A stretch of 64,000 nt of DNA from Gammaproteobacteria bacterium (lineage in GTDB: Bacteria; Pseudomonadota; Gammaproteobacteria; Steroidobacterales; Woeseiaceae), in contig JAADHU010000010.1 in NCBI GenBank assembly GCA_013151645.1, forward strand, positions 1-64,000, written 5' to 3'. Shown here piece by piece: positions 48,052-57,643 of the stretch; the first letter of the stretch is position 1; every line of letters starts with the position of its first letter. Position numbers and translations under genes: made by a program. The notes beneath the pieces are model-generated. The model did no database searches, was not told the DNA's origin, and worked only from the letters and a program-made list of their open reading frames with translations.

Positions 48052-48835
48052 AGATGAGCACACCCGCGAGCACGACCCTGTAGATAGCGAACGGTGCAAG
48101 ACCTATTCGGCTTACAAACCGCATAAAGAACTCGATAGTCAGGTAGGCGACGACGGCCGAAATTGACGCGGCAACTGCGAGCTGACCCCACGCCACGGCT
48201 TGATCCGACATCATCACCAATAGAAACTCGTATCCTGTCGCCAACAGAATAACAGGTGTGGACAGTACGAACGAAAAGCGGGCCGCATCCTGGCGTGTCA
48301 GCCCGAGTGCGAGGCCGGCCGTAATGGTGATTCCCGAGCGGGATGTACCGGGAATCAATGCGCATGCCTGGGCCAGGCCGATAAGCACCGCATCGCGTAT
48401 CGTAATATCCGTAATGTTTCGCTGTTTGCGGCCAAATCGGTCCGCGAGACCCATGAGGATGCCGTAACCCGCCAGTGTCGCGGCGACGATCATCGGATTG
48501 CGAAGATTCTCCGAGATCCAGCCAGCGAACAGCAATCCGGCAACCGCTGCCGGAATCGTGCCCAATCCGATGCCAAGTGCCATTTTCGATTCAATCGTGT
48601 CGGCCCGACCGCTCAGCAGACTGATGCCACCCCGTATCACGCCCGCCAGATCGTTGCGGAAGAAGATAGCAACGGCCGCGAGCGAACCGAAATGAACGGC
48701 CACATCGAAAACCAGACCCTGGTCCGTCCAGCCGGCAACGTTGGGCACCAGAATGAGATGACCGGAACTGGAAATCGGCAAGAACTCCGTAATGCCCTGC
48801 ACAATGGCAAGCACGGCTATCTGCAGCCAGCTCAT
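48038..48835 (-). CDS. uppP: Undecaprenyl-diphosphatase
   Basis: Regenerates the undecaprenyl-phosphate carrier for cell-wall and LPS synthesis in the inner membrane. The catalytic motifs are QGITEFLPISSSGH (Glu17 and His26) and PGTSRSGIT. About eight membrane segments are visible in 265 residues. ATG 48835 after an AGGGA site gives the family N-terminus MSWLQIAVLAIVQGITEFLP; a longer reading was rejected because it overlaps the methyltransferase gene. The beta-barrel-like gene follows with a 14-bp overlap. Confidence 0.96.
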   Translation of the reverse strand: MSWLQIAVLAIVQGITEFLPISSSGHLILVPNVAGWTDQGLVFDVAVHFGSLAAVAIFFRNDLAGVIRGGISLLSGRADTIESKMALGIGLGTIPAAVAGLLFAGWISENLRNPMIVAATLAGYGILMGLADRFGRKQRNITDITIRDAVLIGLAQACALIPGTSRSGITITAGLALGLTRQDAARFSFVLSTPVILLATGYEFLLVMMSDQAVAWGQLAVAASISAVVAYLTIEFFMRFVSRIGLAPFAIYRVVLAGVLIYVFA

Positions 48836-48851
48836 GGTTTCGTTCCCTGTT

Positions 48852-50039
48852 TCATAAATTGTGCGCCCTGTCGCCGAAAGAAAATGCATCGGGTACCTGC
48901 ACGGCACCTTTGCACAATCCCATACACTTGAAGTGCTCACCCATTTCGCTGGGCAGCGTAAGCAGTTTAATCTGTCGCGACAACTCGATCTGCTCGACCT
49001 GGGTCAGCGCCGCAAAGTCTGCCAGCTCATTTTCCAGCCCGCCGTTCATCAGGAATAGAGCCTGAGTCACAAAACCCGCAATTTCTGCCCCGTGCGCAAA
49101 GGCAGCATCCGCTACGCCGGAGAAATTCACCCACGCAGTAATGTCCTGAATACCCGGGTAAATCAGCGGCTCGTTGTGCGCATGGTGACGAAAATGGCAA
49201 CGCAGCCAACCGAGGTCACGCTCCGCCGCATAGTATTCGTGGCACGTAACGCCGTAGTCGAAAAGAAACACAACACCCTCGTCAACCGCGGCCAACAAGT
49301 CGGATATCCAGCCTTTCAGTCCGAGCGACACTTCCGATGTATAGCCGTCCGCGAATTGACCGCCGATTTTAGCCTCGATGTCCAATACCTGCTGTCGCAG
49401 CGGTGTACCTGCAGGGCGCGTCTGATACACAAAATTTCCGTCACTGTATCCCACACACAATTGCAACACGTCGTCCGGCGAGCGGACGAAGCGTTCAACC
49501 GGCAGCGCATCCAACACCTCATTGGCAACCACCACGCCCCTGAACTTTTCGGGCAAGGCATCAATCCAGACCACGATGGATGCTAATTCGGGAACTTCCG
49601 CTATGAGCTTTTCCTGTTGTCGTGCGCACAGTTCCGGCGATACTTCCAGAATCTGATAGCTCGCCGGCAACGCATCGAGCTCGGCCAGCGTCTTGAGCAG
49701 CGTCACTGCCAATGCACCGCTACCCGCACCGAACTCGAGAATCCCGCCCTGCAAGGCGCGGATGGACGGTGCCGCCTGCTGAGCCAGCACGCGGCCGAAC
49801 AGCGGCGATATTTCCGGGGCGGTGACAAAATCGCCGCTGCCACCAAACTTCACATTGCCGGCGGTGTAGTAACCCAGGCCCGGCGCATACAGGGCGTGCT
49901 GCATGAATTCGGCCAGACCGATCATGCCTCCTGCCGCCTCAATCCGGGCACGTATATATCTGGCTACGCGACCGCTGTGTGCAAGGCTCGTGGTATCCGG
50001 GACAGGCAGTCCCTCTGGTATTTTCGGTTCAGGTTGCAT
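48852..50039 (-). CDS. MidA-type (COG1565) SAM-dependent methyltransferase
   Basis: Belongs to the NDUFAF7/MidA group, arginine or other methyltransferases with a Rossmann fold. Seen are GYYTAGNVKFGGSGDFVTAP near residue 55, the SAM-binding EFGAGSGALAVTLL near 107 and the ANEVLDALPVERF motif near 175. ATG 50039 is the chosen start; the longer reading to 50186 would overlap the folM promoter region. Its 395 residues are usual. It lies 16 bp upstream of uppP on the same strand. Its bacterial target is not known. Confidence 0.9.
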   Translation of the reverse strand: MQPEPKIPEGLPVPDTTSLAHSGRVARYIRARIEAAGGMIGLAEFMQHALYAPGLGYYTAGNVKFGGSGDFVTAPEISPLFGRVLAQQAAPSIRALQGGILEFGAGSGALAVTLLKTLAELDALPASYQILEVSPELCARQQEKLIAEVPELASIVVWIDALPEKFRGVVVANEVLDALPVERFVRSPDDVLQLCVGYSDGNFVYQTRPAGTPLRQQVLDIEAKIGGQFADGYTSEVSLGLKGWISDLLAAVDEGVVFLFDYGVTCHEYYAAERDLGWLRCHFRHHAHNEPLIYPGIQDITAWVNFSGVADAAFAHGAEIAGFVTQALFLMNGGLENELADFAALTQVEQIELSRQIKLLTLPSEMGEHFKCMGLCKGAVQVPDAFSFGDRAHNL

Positions 50040-50142
50040 AGACCCGACTGGTAGCCAACAATGTCGACAATGTATTTTGCTTTCGCACGAATTGCTATGG
50101 ACAAGCGAAAAATCGCCTGCATTCACCGGGGGAGTGTTGACT

Positions 50143-50895
50143 GTGAGCACTGAAAACAGCCTGCTCGGAAAAGGCGCACTGGTCACCGGTGCGTCGCGCC
50201 GTATCGGCGCAGAAATAGCGCGCTACCTGCATGCGGCGGGTGCCAATGTCGGTATTCACTACGGTAAATCGGCGCAGGAAGCGGCGGCATTGCGCGATGA
50301 ACTGAACGCTCTGCGCAAAGATTCAGCGGCCATTTTCGCCACCGATCTCGCCGATGTGGACGCACTGCCAGCGCTCGTGGATGCCTTCACCCGGTGGAGT
50401 GACACACTGGATATACTGGTCAACAATGCCTCCAGCTTTTACCCCACTGAATTGGGCACCGTCACCGAATCGCAATTCGATGAGCTCTTTGCCAGCAATC
50501 TGAAGGCGCCGTTGTTTCTCGCCCAGAGCGCAATGCCGTTCTTGCGGGATTCTCGCGGCACGATCATCAATATCGTCGATATACACGCCAGACGTCCGCT
50601 CAGACATCACTCTGTCTACGGTTCAGCCAAAGCGGGCCTGGAAATGCTGACGCGCTCACTGGCAAAGGACCTGGCCCCCGATGTGCGCGTAAACGGCATT
50701 GCGCCGGGCGCCATTCTCTGGCCCGAGCGAGCAATGAATGCGGCGGCAAAGCAGGAAATTCTGGACCAGGTTCCGTTGCATCGACTCGGGCAGCCAGCCG
50801 ACGTCGCTGAATGTGTCGTCTACCTGGCTGGAAGCGCCAGCTACATCACCGGGCAGGTTATTGCGATTGATGGTGGCCGGAGTCTCGGCTGGTAA
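50143..50895 (+). CDS. folM: Pteridine reductase FolM-like short-chain dehydrogenase
   Basis: NADPH-dependent short-chain reductase. The cofactor loop reads TGASRRIG, the T-G-x3-R-x-G form of pteridine reductases rather than the T-G-x3-G-x-G of ordinary relatives. The catalytic Tyr and Lys are in YGSAKAG, and NNAS precedes them. GTG 50143 is the start, with GGGGGAG 8 bp upstream. At 250 residues it is normal. Convergent neighbours folK and folB support a dihydrobiopterin or dihydrofolate role. Its last 38 bp overlap the end of folK on the other strand. Confidence 0.88.
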   Translation: MSTENSLLGKGALVTGASRRIGAEIARYLHAAGANVGIHYGKSAQEAAALRDELNALRKDSAAIFATDLADVDALPALVDAFTRWSDTLDILVNNASSFYPTELGTVTESQFDELFASNLKAPLFLAQSAMPFLRDSRGTIINIVDIHARRPLRHHSVYGSAKAGLEMLTRSLAKDLAPDVRVNGIAPGAILWPERAMNAAAKQEILDQVPLHRLGQPADVAECVVYLAGSASYITGQVIAIDGGRSLGW

Positions 50896-51397
50896 AGGCG
50901 ACATCGACGCGTTGCAGCGCGTGCTTCCCCTGCTGTTCCATCGCTAACCAGTGTTCGGCATAGGTTTTGCCTGTCTCAGGGTGCCTGAAGTTTGGCGCCA
51001 TATCCGCCAGCGGTTTCAACGCAAACGAGTATTTCAGGACGTCCACACGGGGCAGCTTGAGAGGCGGACCTTCAGTGATCAGATTTCCGTATAACAGTAA
51101 ATCGATATCCAGGGTTCGGGAGACGAACTTGCCGTCGTTCGGTGTTCGGTTTGCCAGTGTGTGAATAGCATCGATCTCCCCGCCTATTTCATTGATGGAC
51201 TTATTGGTATCGACCCCCACAACGAGATTCAGGAAATCGGCACCAACGAAACCAACGGCCTGGTTACGGTAGACCGGCGATATTTCGACAGGACCGAATC
51301 GAGCCCTCAATTCAAGTACCGCAAGTTCGATATATTTCAGTGGCTCGACGTTGCTACCGATACCAAAATAGACGCGGGTCACCGCGTTACTCGTCAC
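50858..51397 (-). CDS. folK: 6-hydroxymethyl-dihydropterin pyrophosphokinase
   Basis: Transfers pyrophosphate from ATP to the pterin in folate synthesis. The family signatures are GIGSNVEPLKYIELAV at the start, SPVYRNQAVGF, LNLVVGVDT and the catalytic RTLDIDLLLYG near 93-103. Its 179 residues are usual. folB is upstream and the two genes overlap by 11 bp, so coupling is likely. The 3' end overlaps the convergent folM by 38 bp. Confidence 0.94.
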   Translation of the reverse strand: MTSNAVTRVYFGIGSNVEPLKYIELAVLELRARFGPVEISPVYRNQAVGFVGADFLNLVVGVDTNKSINEIGGEIDAIHTLANRTPNDGKFVSRTLDIDLLLYGNLITEGPPLKLPRVDVLKYSFALKPLADMAPNFRHPETGKTYAEHWLAMEQQGKHALQRVDVAFTSRDSGHHQSQ

Positions 51398-51743
51398 GGC
51401 GGCGGCGAATCAGGACACCAACGTCTCTTGCGTTGCGTATGGCGCCGGGTTTATTGACCCTGACCTGCACCCACGGCACATCGAACTCGCCAAGAATGAT
51501 CTCCGCAATTCTTCCCGCCAGCGCCTCGACCAGCTGAAAGCTTGAATCAGTTACGAATTGTTGCACTCGCTTGGCGATGAGCTTGTAATTCAGCGCGTCC
51601 TCGATATCGTCCGATTCAACGGCTGGCCGGATATCGGTGCCCATTTCGAGATCAATGACAACGGTCTGCTTTATTTTCCGCTCCCAATCCCAGATGCCAA
51701 TGGTTGTTTCTACTTTCAGCGCCGTCAAAAAAATCGTATCCAT
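51387..51743 (-). CDS. folB: Dihydroneopterin aldolase
   Basis: Converts dihydroneopterin to 6-hydroxymethyl-dihydropterin, the substrate of FolK. The family pattern is present in 118 residues: FLTALKVETTIGIWDWERK at the start and VQVRVNKPGAIRNARDVGV near the end, with the catalytic lysine in VNKPGA. It overlaps folK by 11 bp and starts 25 bp downstream of the tsaD stop codon on the same strand. Confidence 0.93.
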   Translation of the reverse strand: MDTIFLTALKVETTIGIWDWERKIKQTVVIDLEMGTDIRPAVESDDIEDALNYKLIAKRVQQFVTDSSFQLVEALAGRIAEIILGEFDVPWVQVRVNKPGAIRNARDVGVLIRRRRDE

Positions 51744-51768
51744 TGAAAATTGTCCCGTTCGTTAGTGC

Positions 51769-52782
51769 TCAGGCGGCGACTGGCGCTTCCAGCGCGTCCA
51801 GTGACCACCGTGCCCGCGCCTGAATGGCTCCCGCTTCACCGGCAGAGGCTAGACGTAATGCACCGGCAATCGCAATCATCGCCCCATTATCAGTGCACAG
51901 TGCCGGGCGAGGATAGTAGACACGCCCTTCGAATTTTGCCGTGAGGTCTTTTCGTAAAAGCTTGTTAGCCCCGACACCGCCAGCGACGACCAGCCGTTCT
52001 GCACGCTCGGCCTTTGCCACTTTAAGCGTTTTTGCGATCAACGTATCCACGGCGGCACGTTGAAAAGAGGCGGCGATATCCGCTTTCACGTGTTCCAGCT
52101 CGTTGTTTTCCCGCGCCTTGCGCGCCACGAGCATGACGGCTGTTTTCAGGCCGCTGAAGCTGAAATCTGCGCCGGGTCGGTTAACCATGGGTCGTGGCAA
52201 GGCATAAGCGTTTTCGTCGCCGTCCTGGGCCAGGCGAGCGAGTGCCGGCCCTCCCGGGTAGCCCAGTCCTAAAAGTTTTGCCGTCTTATCGAACGCCTCG
52301 CCAACCGCATCGTCGAGCGTGCTCCCCAGAATCTGGTATTCACCCAGCGCGCGGACGGACACGAGCATTGTGTGGCCACCCGAAACCAGCAGCGCCAGGA
52401 AGGGAAAAGCGGGTGATTCAGACTCCAGCATTGGCGCTAACAGATGACCCTCCAGATGGTGAATCGGAATCAGTGGACATTTCCAGGCCAGCGCGAGCCC
52501 ATTGGCCAGTCCACCGCCGACCATCAGTGCGCCCACAAGCCCGGGGCCCGCGGTATAGGCAATAGCGTCGGGGACGGCCGTTCCAGCCTCGCGGAGTACC
52601 TGCCGGATCAGTGGCAACAGGCAGCGAATGTGATCTCGAGAGGCGATTTCGGGCACTACACCCCCATAGACTGCGTGCAGGTCAACCTGGGAGTACAGCG
52701 CCTCCGCGACGAGCCCGTGTTCAGTGTCGAACACGGCCACCCCCGTTTCGTCACAACTCGTTTCAATTCCCAGTACTCGCAT
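51769..52782 (-). CDS. tsaD: tRNA t6A synthesis protein TsaD
   Basis: Transfers the threonylcarbamoyl group to A37 of ANN-decoding tRNAs. Metal ligands are His109 and His113 in IHHLEGHL. The N-terminal [24 protein letters not shown], and [12 protein letters not shown] are all present. Its 337 residues are usual. Typical gammaproteobacterial order is seen: tsaD diverges from rpsU across 161 bp. folB and folK follow it on the same strand. Partner proteins TsaB, TsaC and TsaE are not in the window. Confidence 0.97.
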   Translation of the reverse strand: MRVLGIETSCDETGVAVFDTEHGLVAEALYSQVDLHAVYGGVVPEIASRDHIRCLLPLIRQVLREAGTAVPDAIAYTAGPGLVGALMVGGGLANGLALAWKCPLIPIHHLEGHLLAPMLESESPAFPFLALLVSGGHTMLVSVRALGEYQILGSTLDDAVGEAFDKTAKLLGLGYPGGPALARLAQDGDENAYALPRPMVNRPGADFSFSGLKTAVMLVARKARENNELEHVKADIAASFQRAAVDTLIAKTLKVAKAERAERLVVAGGVGANKLLRKDLTAKFEGRVYYPRPALCTDNGAMIAIAGALRLASAGEAGAIQARARWSLDALEAPVAA

Positions 52783-52850
52783 AGGCGCTGCATCATACAG
52801 GACGACCGTTGGGCGAAAAGACCCGCCAAGCGTAAAAACCGCTGCAGGCT

Positions 52851-52879
52851 TTGCAAATCGATGTTTATGCGGATATCAT
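52851..52879 (+). promoter_or_regulatory. Sigma-70 promoter of the rpsU operon
   Basis: TTGCAA (52851-52856), a 17-bp spacer and TATCAT (52874-52879) form a good sigma-70 promoter. Transcription should start near 52886, about 58 bp before the rpsU start codon. Confidence 0.7.
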
Positions 52880-52891
52880 GGTCGGTTCTGC

Positions 52892-52916
52892 CCCGGCCTT
52901 TGTGCCGGGTTTCTTT
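52892..52916 (+). terminator. Attenuator-like hairpin in the rpsU leader
   Basis: CCCGGC (52892-52897), a six-base loop and GCCGGG (52904-52909) form a 6-bp stem, followed by TTTCTTT. It begins only about 6 bases after the predicted transcript start, so it is either a weak attenuator or a 5'-protecting stem. Confidence 0.5.
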
Positions 52917-52943
52917 GTATTTGATCGGAATTTATACAGTCCC

Positions 52944-53159
52944 ATGCCGAGTGTTCGCATTAAAGAAAACGAGTATTTTGACGCCGCTATGCGTCGCTTT
53001 AAACGTGCCTGTGAGAAGGCCGGCGTTCTGACCGAGCTTCGCCGTCGCGAGTTCTACGAAAAACCGACTCAGGAACGGAAACGCAAGAAAGCGGCCGCCG
53101 TGAAACGCCACCTGAAGCGCATGTCCCGCGATATCTCAAAGCGCAAACGACTCTTTTGA
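52944..53159 (+). CDS. rpsU: 30S ribosomal protein S21
   Basis: Small basic ribosomal protein needed for translation initiation. ATG 52944 gives [19 protein letters not shown], the conserved N-terminus, and the C-terminal half is lysine- and arginine-rich. Its 71 residues match the family. No clear ribosome binding site lies before the ATG (TTTATACAGTCCC). It opens the classical macromolecular synthesis cluster with dnaG and rpoD. yqeY is inserted after it, as in several gammaproteobacteria. The promoter and leader hairpin precede it. Confidence 0.97.
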   Translation: MPSVRIKENEYFDAAMRRFKRACEKAGVLTELRRREFYEKPTQERKRKKAAAVKRHLKRMSRDISKRKRLF

Positions 53160-53228
53160 CCCCCTGTTTTTGCACCGTTATGCAGCCGCGTAACGGCAAC
53201 GCAGTAGTCCACCCGTAACCCCTTCGTC

Positions 53229-53672
53229 ATGACGCTGAAAGCCCGCATCCGTGAAGATATGATCGCCGCCATGAAGTCTGGCGATAAAGACCGGCTCAAG
53301 GTCATTCGGCTGGTCATGGCTGCAGTCAAGCAAATAGAGGTCGACAAGCGTATCGAGCTGGACGATGCAGCGACGCTCACCGTATTGAACAAGATGGTGA
53401 AGCAACGTCATGACTCCGTCACTCAATTCCGGGAAGGCGGGCGCGAAGACCTGGCCAAAATCGAAATCGAAGAAATAGCCGTTCTGGAAACCTACTTGCC
53501 CGAGCAGCTTTCGGCCGCCGAGTTGGACGCGCTCATCGATCAGGCCATCGCCGATACTGGTGCCGACAGCATGCGTGATATGGGCAAGGTCATGGGATTC
53601 ATCAAACAAAAGGCCGAGGGCCGCGCCGACATCGGCGCCGCCAGCACCAAGGTCAAAGCTCGACTGGCATAG
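53229..53672 (+). CDS. yqeY: GatB/YqeY domain protein
   Basis: Stand-alone YqeY domain, related to the C-terminal tRNA-binding domain of GatB. The start MTLKARIREDMIAAMKSGDK, the MVKQRHDSVTQFREGGREDL segment and the end MGFIKQKAEGRADIGAASTK are characteristic. Its 147 residues are standard. The precise role is unknown, but it is repeatedly found between rpsU and dnaG. It begins 69 bp after rpsU. Confidence 0.93.
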   Translation: MTLKARIREDMIAAMKSGDKDRLKVIRLVMAAVKQIEVDKRIELDDAATLTVLNKMVKQRHDSVTQFREGGREDLAKIEIEEIAVLETYLPEQLSAAELDALIDQAIADTGADSMRDMGKVMGFIKQKAEGRADIGAASTKVKARLA

Positions 53673-53849
53673 CAGCCCGCTGGATTTGTCCGCAAAAAGC
53701 GGGCACCGAAGCTGCGATTCGCTCTCCTTGCAGGTCAGGAAGACCGTCGGGAAGCCACCAAACCTGCCTCGGACTTCTGCGGCAAGATAATAGCAACGAC
53801 ACCGGGAGTGCATGAAACCCGGGATACCTCGACAGGCGTTTGATAAAGC

Positions 53850-55631
53850 ATGAGCGGTCGAATACCCCAACACTTCATTGATGACCTGATTTCCCGGGCC
53901 GATATTGTCGAAGTGCTCGGCAGGCGCATTCAGCTAAAGAAAGCCGGCCGGGAATTCAAGGCCGTCTGCCCGTTTCACGACGAGAAAACACCGTCTTTCA
54001 CCGTCAGCCCGACGAAGGGCTTTTATCATTGCTTTGGCTGTGGCGCACACGGCACGGCGCTGGGCTTCCTGATGGACTATGACCACATGAGCTTCGTCGA
54101 TGCGGTAGAAAGCCTGGCGGGCATGATCGGCATCGAAGTACCGCATGAGGAAGGACAGCATCCGGTACAGCGCTTCGACGAGCTGTTCGAACTGACACAG
54201 CGTGTCGAACAGCACTTTCAGAACGAACTCAAGAATAATGAACAGGCCGTCGCTTATCTGAAACAACGTGGCATCGATGGTGCCACCGCGAAACGCTACG
54301 GCATCGGTTACGCGCCGCAAGGTTGGAGTCGCGTCCTCGACAAGTTCGGCTCGTCGCCCGAAGCGATCGAACGACTGCTGGCCGTCGGCTTGATTATCCG
54401 CAAGGACAATGGCAGTCACTACGATCGCTTTCGTGAGCGCATCATGTTCCCCATTCGCGACAGCCGTGGCCGCTGCATCGGTTTTGGCGGCCGCGTGATC
54501 GGCAACGATGAGCCCAAATACCTGAATTCGCCGGAAACCGTGCTGTTCCACAAGGGCCGTGAACTTTACGGTCTGTACGAGGCCCGTCAGGCACTTCGCC
54601 ATATTGAGCGCCTGGTGGTCGTTGAGGGCTACATGGATGTCGTCGGCCTGGCGAGAAACGGCATTGACTTCGCGGTCGCTACGCTGGGCACGGCCACCAC
54701 CAGCGATCATCTGCAGCGCTTGTTCCGTTTAACGGATCACGTTATTTTCTGCTTCGACGGTGATCGCGCCGGCCGTGACGCGGCCTGGCGAGCGTTACAA
54801 AACACGCTGCCGCTCATTGAGGAAGGACGACAGGTCCGATTTGTGTTTCTTCCGGATAAACAGGATCCGGATTCCTTCGTCCAGGCACAAGGCGCCGCCG
54901 CCTTTGAGCAGGCAATGGATGAGGGCGTTGCTTTATCCGACTACCTGGTCAGGGAACTGTCCAGCGGAGTTGATCTTGCATCGGTCGACGGGCGCGCGAG
55001 ACTCGCCGAACTGGCTCGACCACTTCTGAAACGGGTACCTGCCGGCGTCTATCGCGAGTTGCTGCTGGAAACCCTGGCCGAGTCCGTCGGTCTTTCAGCA
55101 TTCAAGCTTGAATCGCTACTGAAGGCGGGCGGCGAAAGTAAGCGAGAGAAAGCGCGCGGTACGAGAATGAGCCGAGCCCCCAGGACGATCCATGCGGCGG
55201 CCACTGGCAAGCCATCGGTGCTACGCCGGGCAATCACGCTCCTGTTGCACCACCCCGTAGCGGCAAAGGACCTCGACATCGAGCTGCTCGCCAATTTACA
55301 ACGACCGGGTGCCGACTTATTGCGTGATCTGATTGTCAATGTGCAGGCGGAACCCGGTATAACCACGGCAGGCATTCTTGAGCGCTGGCGGCACCATGCC
55401 CACGGTCAGCACCTGAGCAAGCTGGCGACGATTGAGGTGCCTTTTGACGATGAATTCGATGCCGCGGCGGAACTGGCCGAGTGCCTGCAGCAGCTGGCGC
55501 GCGTCGCTGCCCGCGACAGAATAGATTTTCTCATTGAAAAAGAACGACTTGACAGTCTTTCGACGGATGAGAAAGCAGAATTGAAGGCACTTGGAAAAAG
55601 CCCGGTTCGCCCCCAAGTTAGTATGGATTGA
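53850..55631 (+). CDS. dnaG: DNA primase
   Basis: Makes RNA primers for DNA replication. The N-terminal zinc site is complete: Cys40, His43, Cys61 and Cys64 in CPFH and HCFGCG. The TOPRIM core follows, with VVEGYMDVVGLA and FDGDRAGRDAA, then a C-terminal helicase-binding domain. Its 593 residues are normal. It starts 177 bp after yqeY. The last codons contain the first half of a tandem repeat that forms part of the rpoD promoter region. Confidence 0.97.
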   Translation: MSGRIPQHFIDDLISRADIVEVLGRRIQLKKAGREFKAVCPFHDEKTPSFTVSPTKGFYHCFGCGAHGTALGFLMDYDHMSFVDAVESLAGMIGIEVPHEEGQHPVQRFDELFELTQRVEQHFQNELKNNEQAVAYLKQRGIDGATAKRYGIGYAPQGWSRVLDKFGSSPEAIERLLAVGLIIRKDNGSHYDRFRERIMFPIRDSRGRCIGFGGRVIGNDEPKYLNSPETVLFHKGRELYGLYEARQALRHIERLVVVEGYMDVVGLARNGIDFAVATLGTATTSDHLQRLFRLTDHVIFCFDGDRAGRDAAWRALQNTLPLIEEGRQVRFVFLPDKQDPDSFVQAQGAAAFEQAMDEGVALSDYLVRELSSGVDLASVDGRARLAELARPLLKRVPAGVYRELLLETLAESVGLSAFKLESLLKAGGESKREKARGTRMSRAPRTIHAAATGKPSVLRRAITLLLHHPVAAKDLDIELLANLQRPGADLLRDLIVNVQAEPGITTAGILERWRHHAHGQHLSKLATIEVPFDDEFDAAAELAECLQQLARVAARDRIDFLIEKERLDSLSTDEKAELKALGKSPVRPQVSMD

Positions 55632-55652
55632 ACGCGATTGAACGCGTATAAT
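55626..55652 (+). promoter_or_regulatory. rpoD-proximal promoter with 10-bp tandem repeat
   Basis: GATTGAACGC occurs twice in tandem (55626-55645) and is followed at once by a perfect TATAAT (55647-55652), 38 bp before the rpoD start. No consensus -35 is spaced correctly, so an activator or alternative sigma factor may help. The first repeat overlaps the dnaG stop codon. Confidence 0.5.
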
Positions 55653-55690
55653 TATTCGTTTGCATTTTTTACCCCTGAGGTCAAATTGTC

Positions 55691-57529
55691 TTGAGCGAGA
55701 AGCGCGCAGTAGCAAATAACGATAATAAACAGCCGGCCCAACAGCTGAAAGACCTGATTGCCCGTGGCAAGGAGCAAGGCTACCTGACTTATGCGGAGGT
55801 GAATGATCACCTGCCGAGCGGAATCGTCGATCCCGAGCAGATCGAAGACATCGTCAACATGATCAATGACATGGGTATTGCGGTGCACGAGAAAGCACCC
55901 GATGCTGAATCGATCCTGTTGTCGGATGCTGCGGTTTCCAACGATGACGACGCGGCCGAAGAAGCGGAAGCCGCTCTCGCGAGCGTGGATGCAGAATTCG
56001 GTCGAACGACGGATCCCGTCCGCATGTACATGCGTGAGATGGGCACCGTCGAACTGCTGACCCGGCAAGGCGAAATCGAGATTGCCAAGCGCATCGAAGA
56101 CGGCCTCAATCAGGTCAAGTACCAGATGGCGCACTTCCCCCCGACCATCGAAATGCTGCTCGGTGTGTACGATGCGGTCGCCGCCGGCGAAACACGCATG
56201 CAGGATTTTGTCGTCGGCTTTTTCGACCCGAATGCGCCGGACGTCATCAATTCACCGGTCAACAAAGCCAATCAGAAACCCGGTGAGGAAGTAGAAGAAG
56301 AGGTGGTGGACACCGGACCCGACCCTGAAGAGGTCAAGGCCCGCGCCAAGAAGATTCGACGCCTTTACAATCGAGCACTCACGGCCCTCGAGAAATACGG
56401 CAGCAAAGACAAACGGACGCAGAAAATTCGCACGGAACTTGCCGACCAGCTCATGGAATTGAAACTGTCGCCCAAGCTGACCGACAAACTGGTCCGCAAC
56501 CTGCGTGGCTCGGTGTCGGTCCTGCGCGTACAGGAACGTCAGGTCATGCAGATTTGTGTCCGCGATTCCGGCATGCCGAAGAAAGATTTTCTGGCCAGCT
56601 TCCCGAAGAGTGAAACCGATCTTAACTGGATCGAAAAACACATTCGGGCCAAACGCAAACACTCCTCGTCGCTGTCTAAACTCAAGGACGACGTTTTGCG
56701 CGCGCAACGCAAGCTGCTGGCTGTCGAAACACTGACCAATCTCAAGATCGCAGAGATCAAGGAGATCAATCGTCAGATGTCGATCGGTGAAGCGAAAGCG
56801 CGCCGCGCCAAGAAGGAAATGGTCGAAGCAAATCTCCGGCTGGTTATCTCTATTGCGAAGAAGTACACCAATCGTGGTCTGCAGTTTCTCGACCTGATTC
56901 AGGAAGGCAACATTGGTTTGATGAAAGCGGTCGACAAATTCGAATACCGGCGCGGCTACAAGTTTTCGACCTATGCCACCTGGTGGATTCGCCAGGCCAT
57001 CACCCGTTCGATCGCCGATCAGGCCCGCACCATTCGAATTCCGGTGCACATGATCGAGACGATCAACAAGTTGAACCGTATTTCGCGGCAAATGCTGCAG
57101 GAAATGGGGCGCGAACCCCTGCCGGAAGAACTTGCCGAACGGATGGAAATGCCGGAAGACAAGGTTCGCAAGGTACTCAAGATCGCCAAAGAACCGATTT
57201 CGATGGAAACACCCATTGGCGATGACGAAGATTCGCATCTCGGCGACTTTATCGAAGACCAGGTCGTGCATTCTCCGGTCGATTCAGCAACCACGGAAGG
57301 CCTGAAGGAGACCACGCATTCGGTTTTGGGCGGGCTGACACCCAGAGAAGCCAAAGTACTGCGCATGCGTTTCGGCATCGACATGAATACCGACCACACG
57401 CTGGAAGAAGTCGGCAAACAATTCGATGTCACACGCGAACGAATTCGCCAGATCGAAGCGAAGGCACTGCGCAAGCTGCGGCACCCGACACGCTCCGATC
57501 AACTGCGAAGCTTCCTGGTCGAAGACTAG
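55691..57529 (+). CDS. rpoD: RNA polymerase primary sigma factor (sigma-70)
   Basis: Directs RNA polymerase to housekeeping promoters. Regions 1.1 (about 1-80) with [20 protein letters not shown], the acidic insertion, and 2.1-4.2 are all present. The -10 reader segment is [19 protein letters not shown] and the -35 reader is in [20 protein letters not shown]. Its 612 residues match the gammaproteobacterial size. The start is TTG 55691, after a GAGG site; no in-frame ATG precedes region 1.1. It is the last gene of the rpsU operon and has its own upstream promoter element. A palindromic repeat follows 45 bp downstream. Confidence 0.97.
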   Translation: MSEKRAVANNDNKQPAQQLKDLIARGKEQGYLTYAEVNDHLPSGIVDPEQIEDIVNMINDMGIAVHEKAPDAESILLSDAAVSNDDDAAEEAEAALASVDAEFGRTTDPVRMYMREMGTVELLTRQGEIEIAKRIEDGLNQVKYQMAHFPPTIEMLLGVYDAVAAGETRMQDFVVGFFDPNAPDVINSPVNKANQKPGEEVEEEVVDTGPDPEEVKARAKKIRRLYNRALTALEKYGSKDKRTQKIRTELADQLMELKLSPKLTDKLVRNLRGSVSVLRVQERQVMQICVRDSGMPKKDFLASFPKSETDLNWIEKHIRAKRKHSSSLSKLKDDVLRAQRKLLAVETLTNLKIAEIKEINRQMSIGEAKARRAKKEMVEANLRLVISIAKKYTNRGLQFLDLIQEGNIGLMKAVDKFEYRRGYKFSTYATWWIRQAITRSIADQARTIRIPVHMIETINKLNRISRQMLQEMGREPLPEELAERMEMPEDKVRKVLKIAKEPISMETPIGDDEDSHLGDFIEDQVVHSPVDSATTEGLKETTHSVLGGLTPREAKVLRMRFGIDMNTDHTLEEVGKQFDVTRERIRQIEAKALRKLRHPTRSDQLRSFLVED

Positions 57530-57573
57530 GTATTTCGTCAACGTGGTTTCGATATGTGCCAGAATTGACCCGT

Positions 57574-57643
57574 GGTCGCGCCTCAGGAGACGCTCCTACA
57601 GTTTTCCTGTTGGCATTGCTGCAGGAGCGTCTGAGGCGCGACC
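57574..57643. repeat. REP-like palindrome, copy 1
   Basis: GGTCGCGCCTCAGGAGACGC then TCCTACA (left) and the reverse-complementary GCAGGAGCGTCTGAGGCGCG then ACC (right) form an imperfect hairpin of about 70 bp. A related element is at 62710-62781. It lies just after rpoD and could act as a terminator. Confidence 0.75.

Noticed and set aside
56252-57271. 339-codon frame antisense to rpoD
   Set aside because: Opposite-strand shadow of a conserved sigma-70 gene; the minus-strand product has no recognisable domains.
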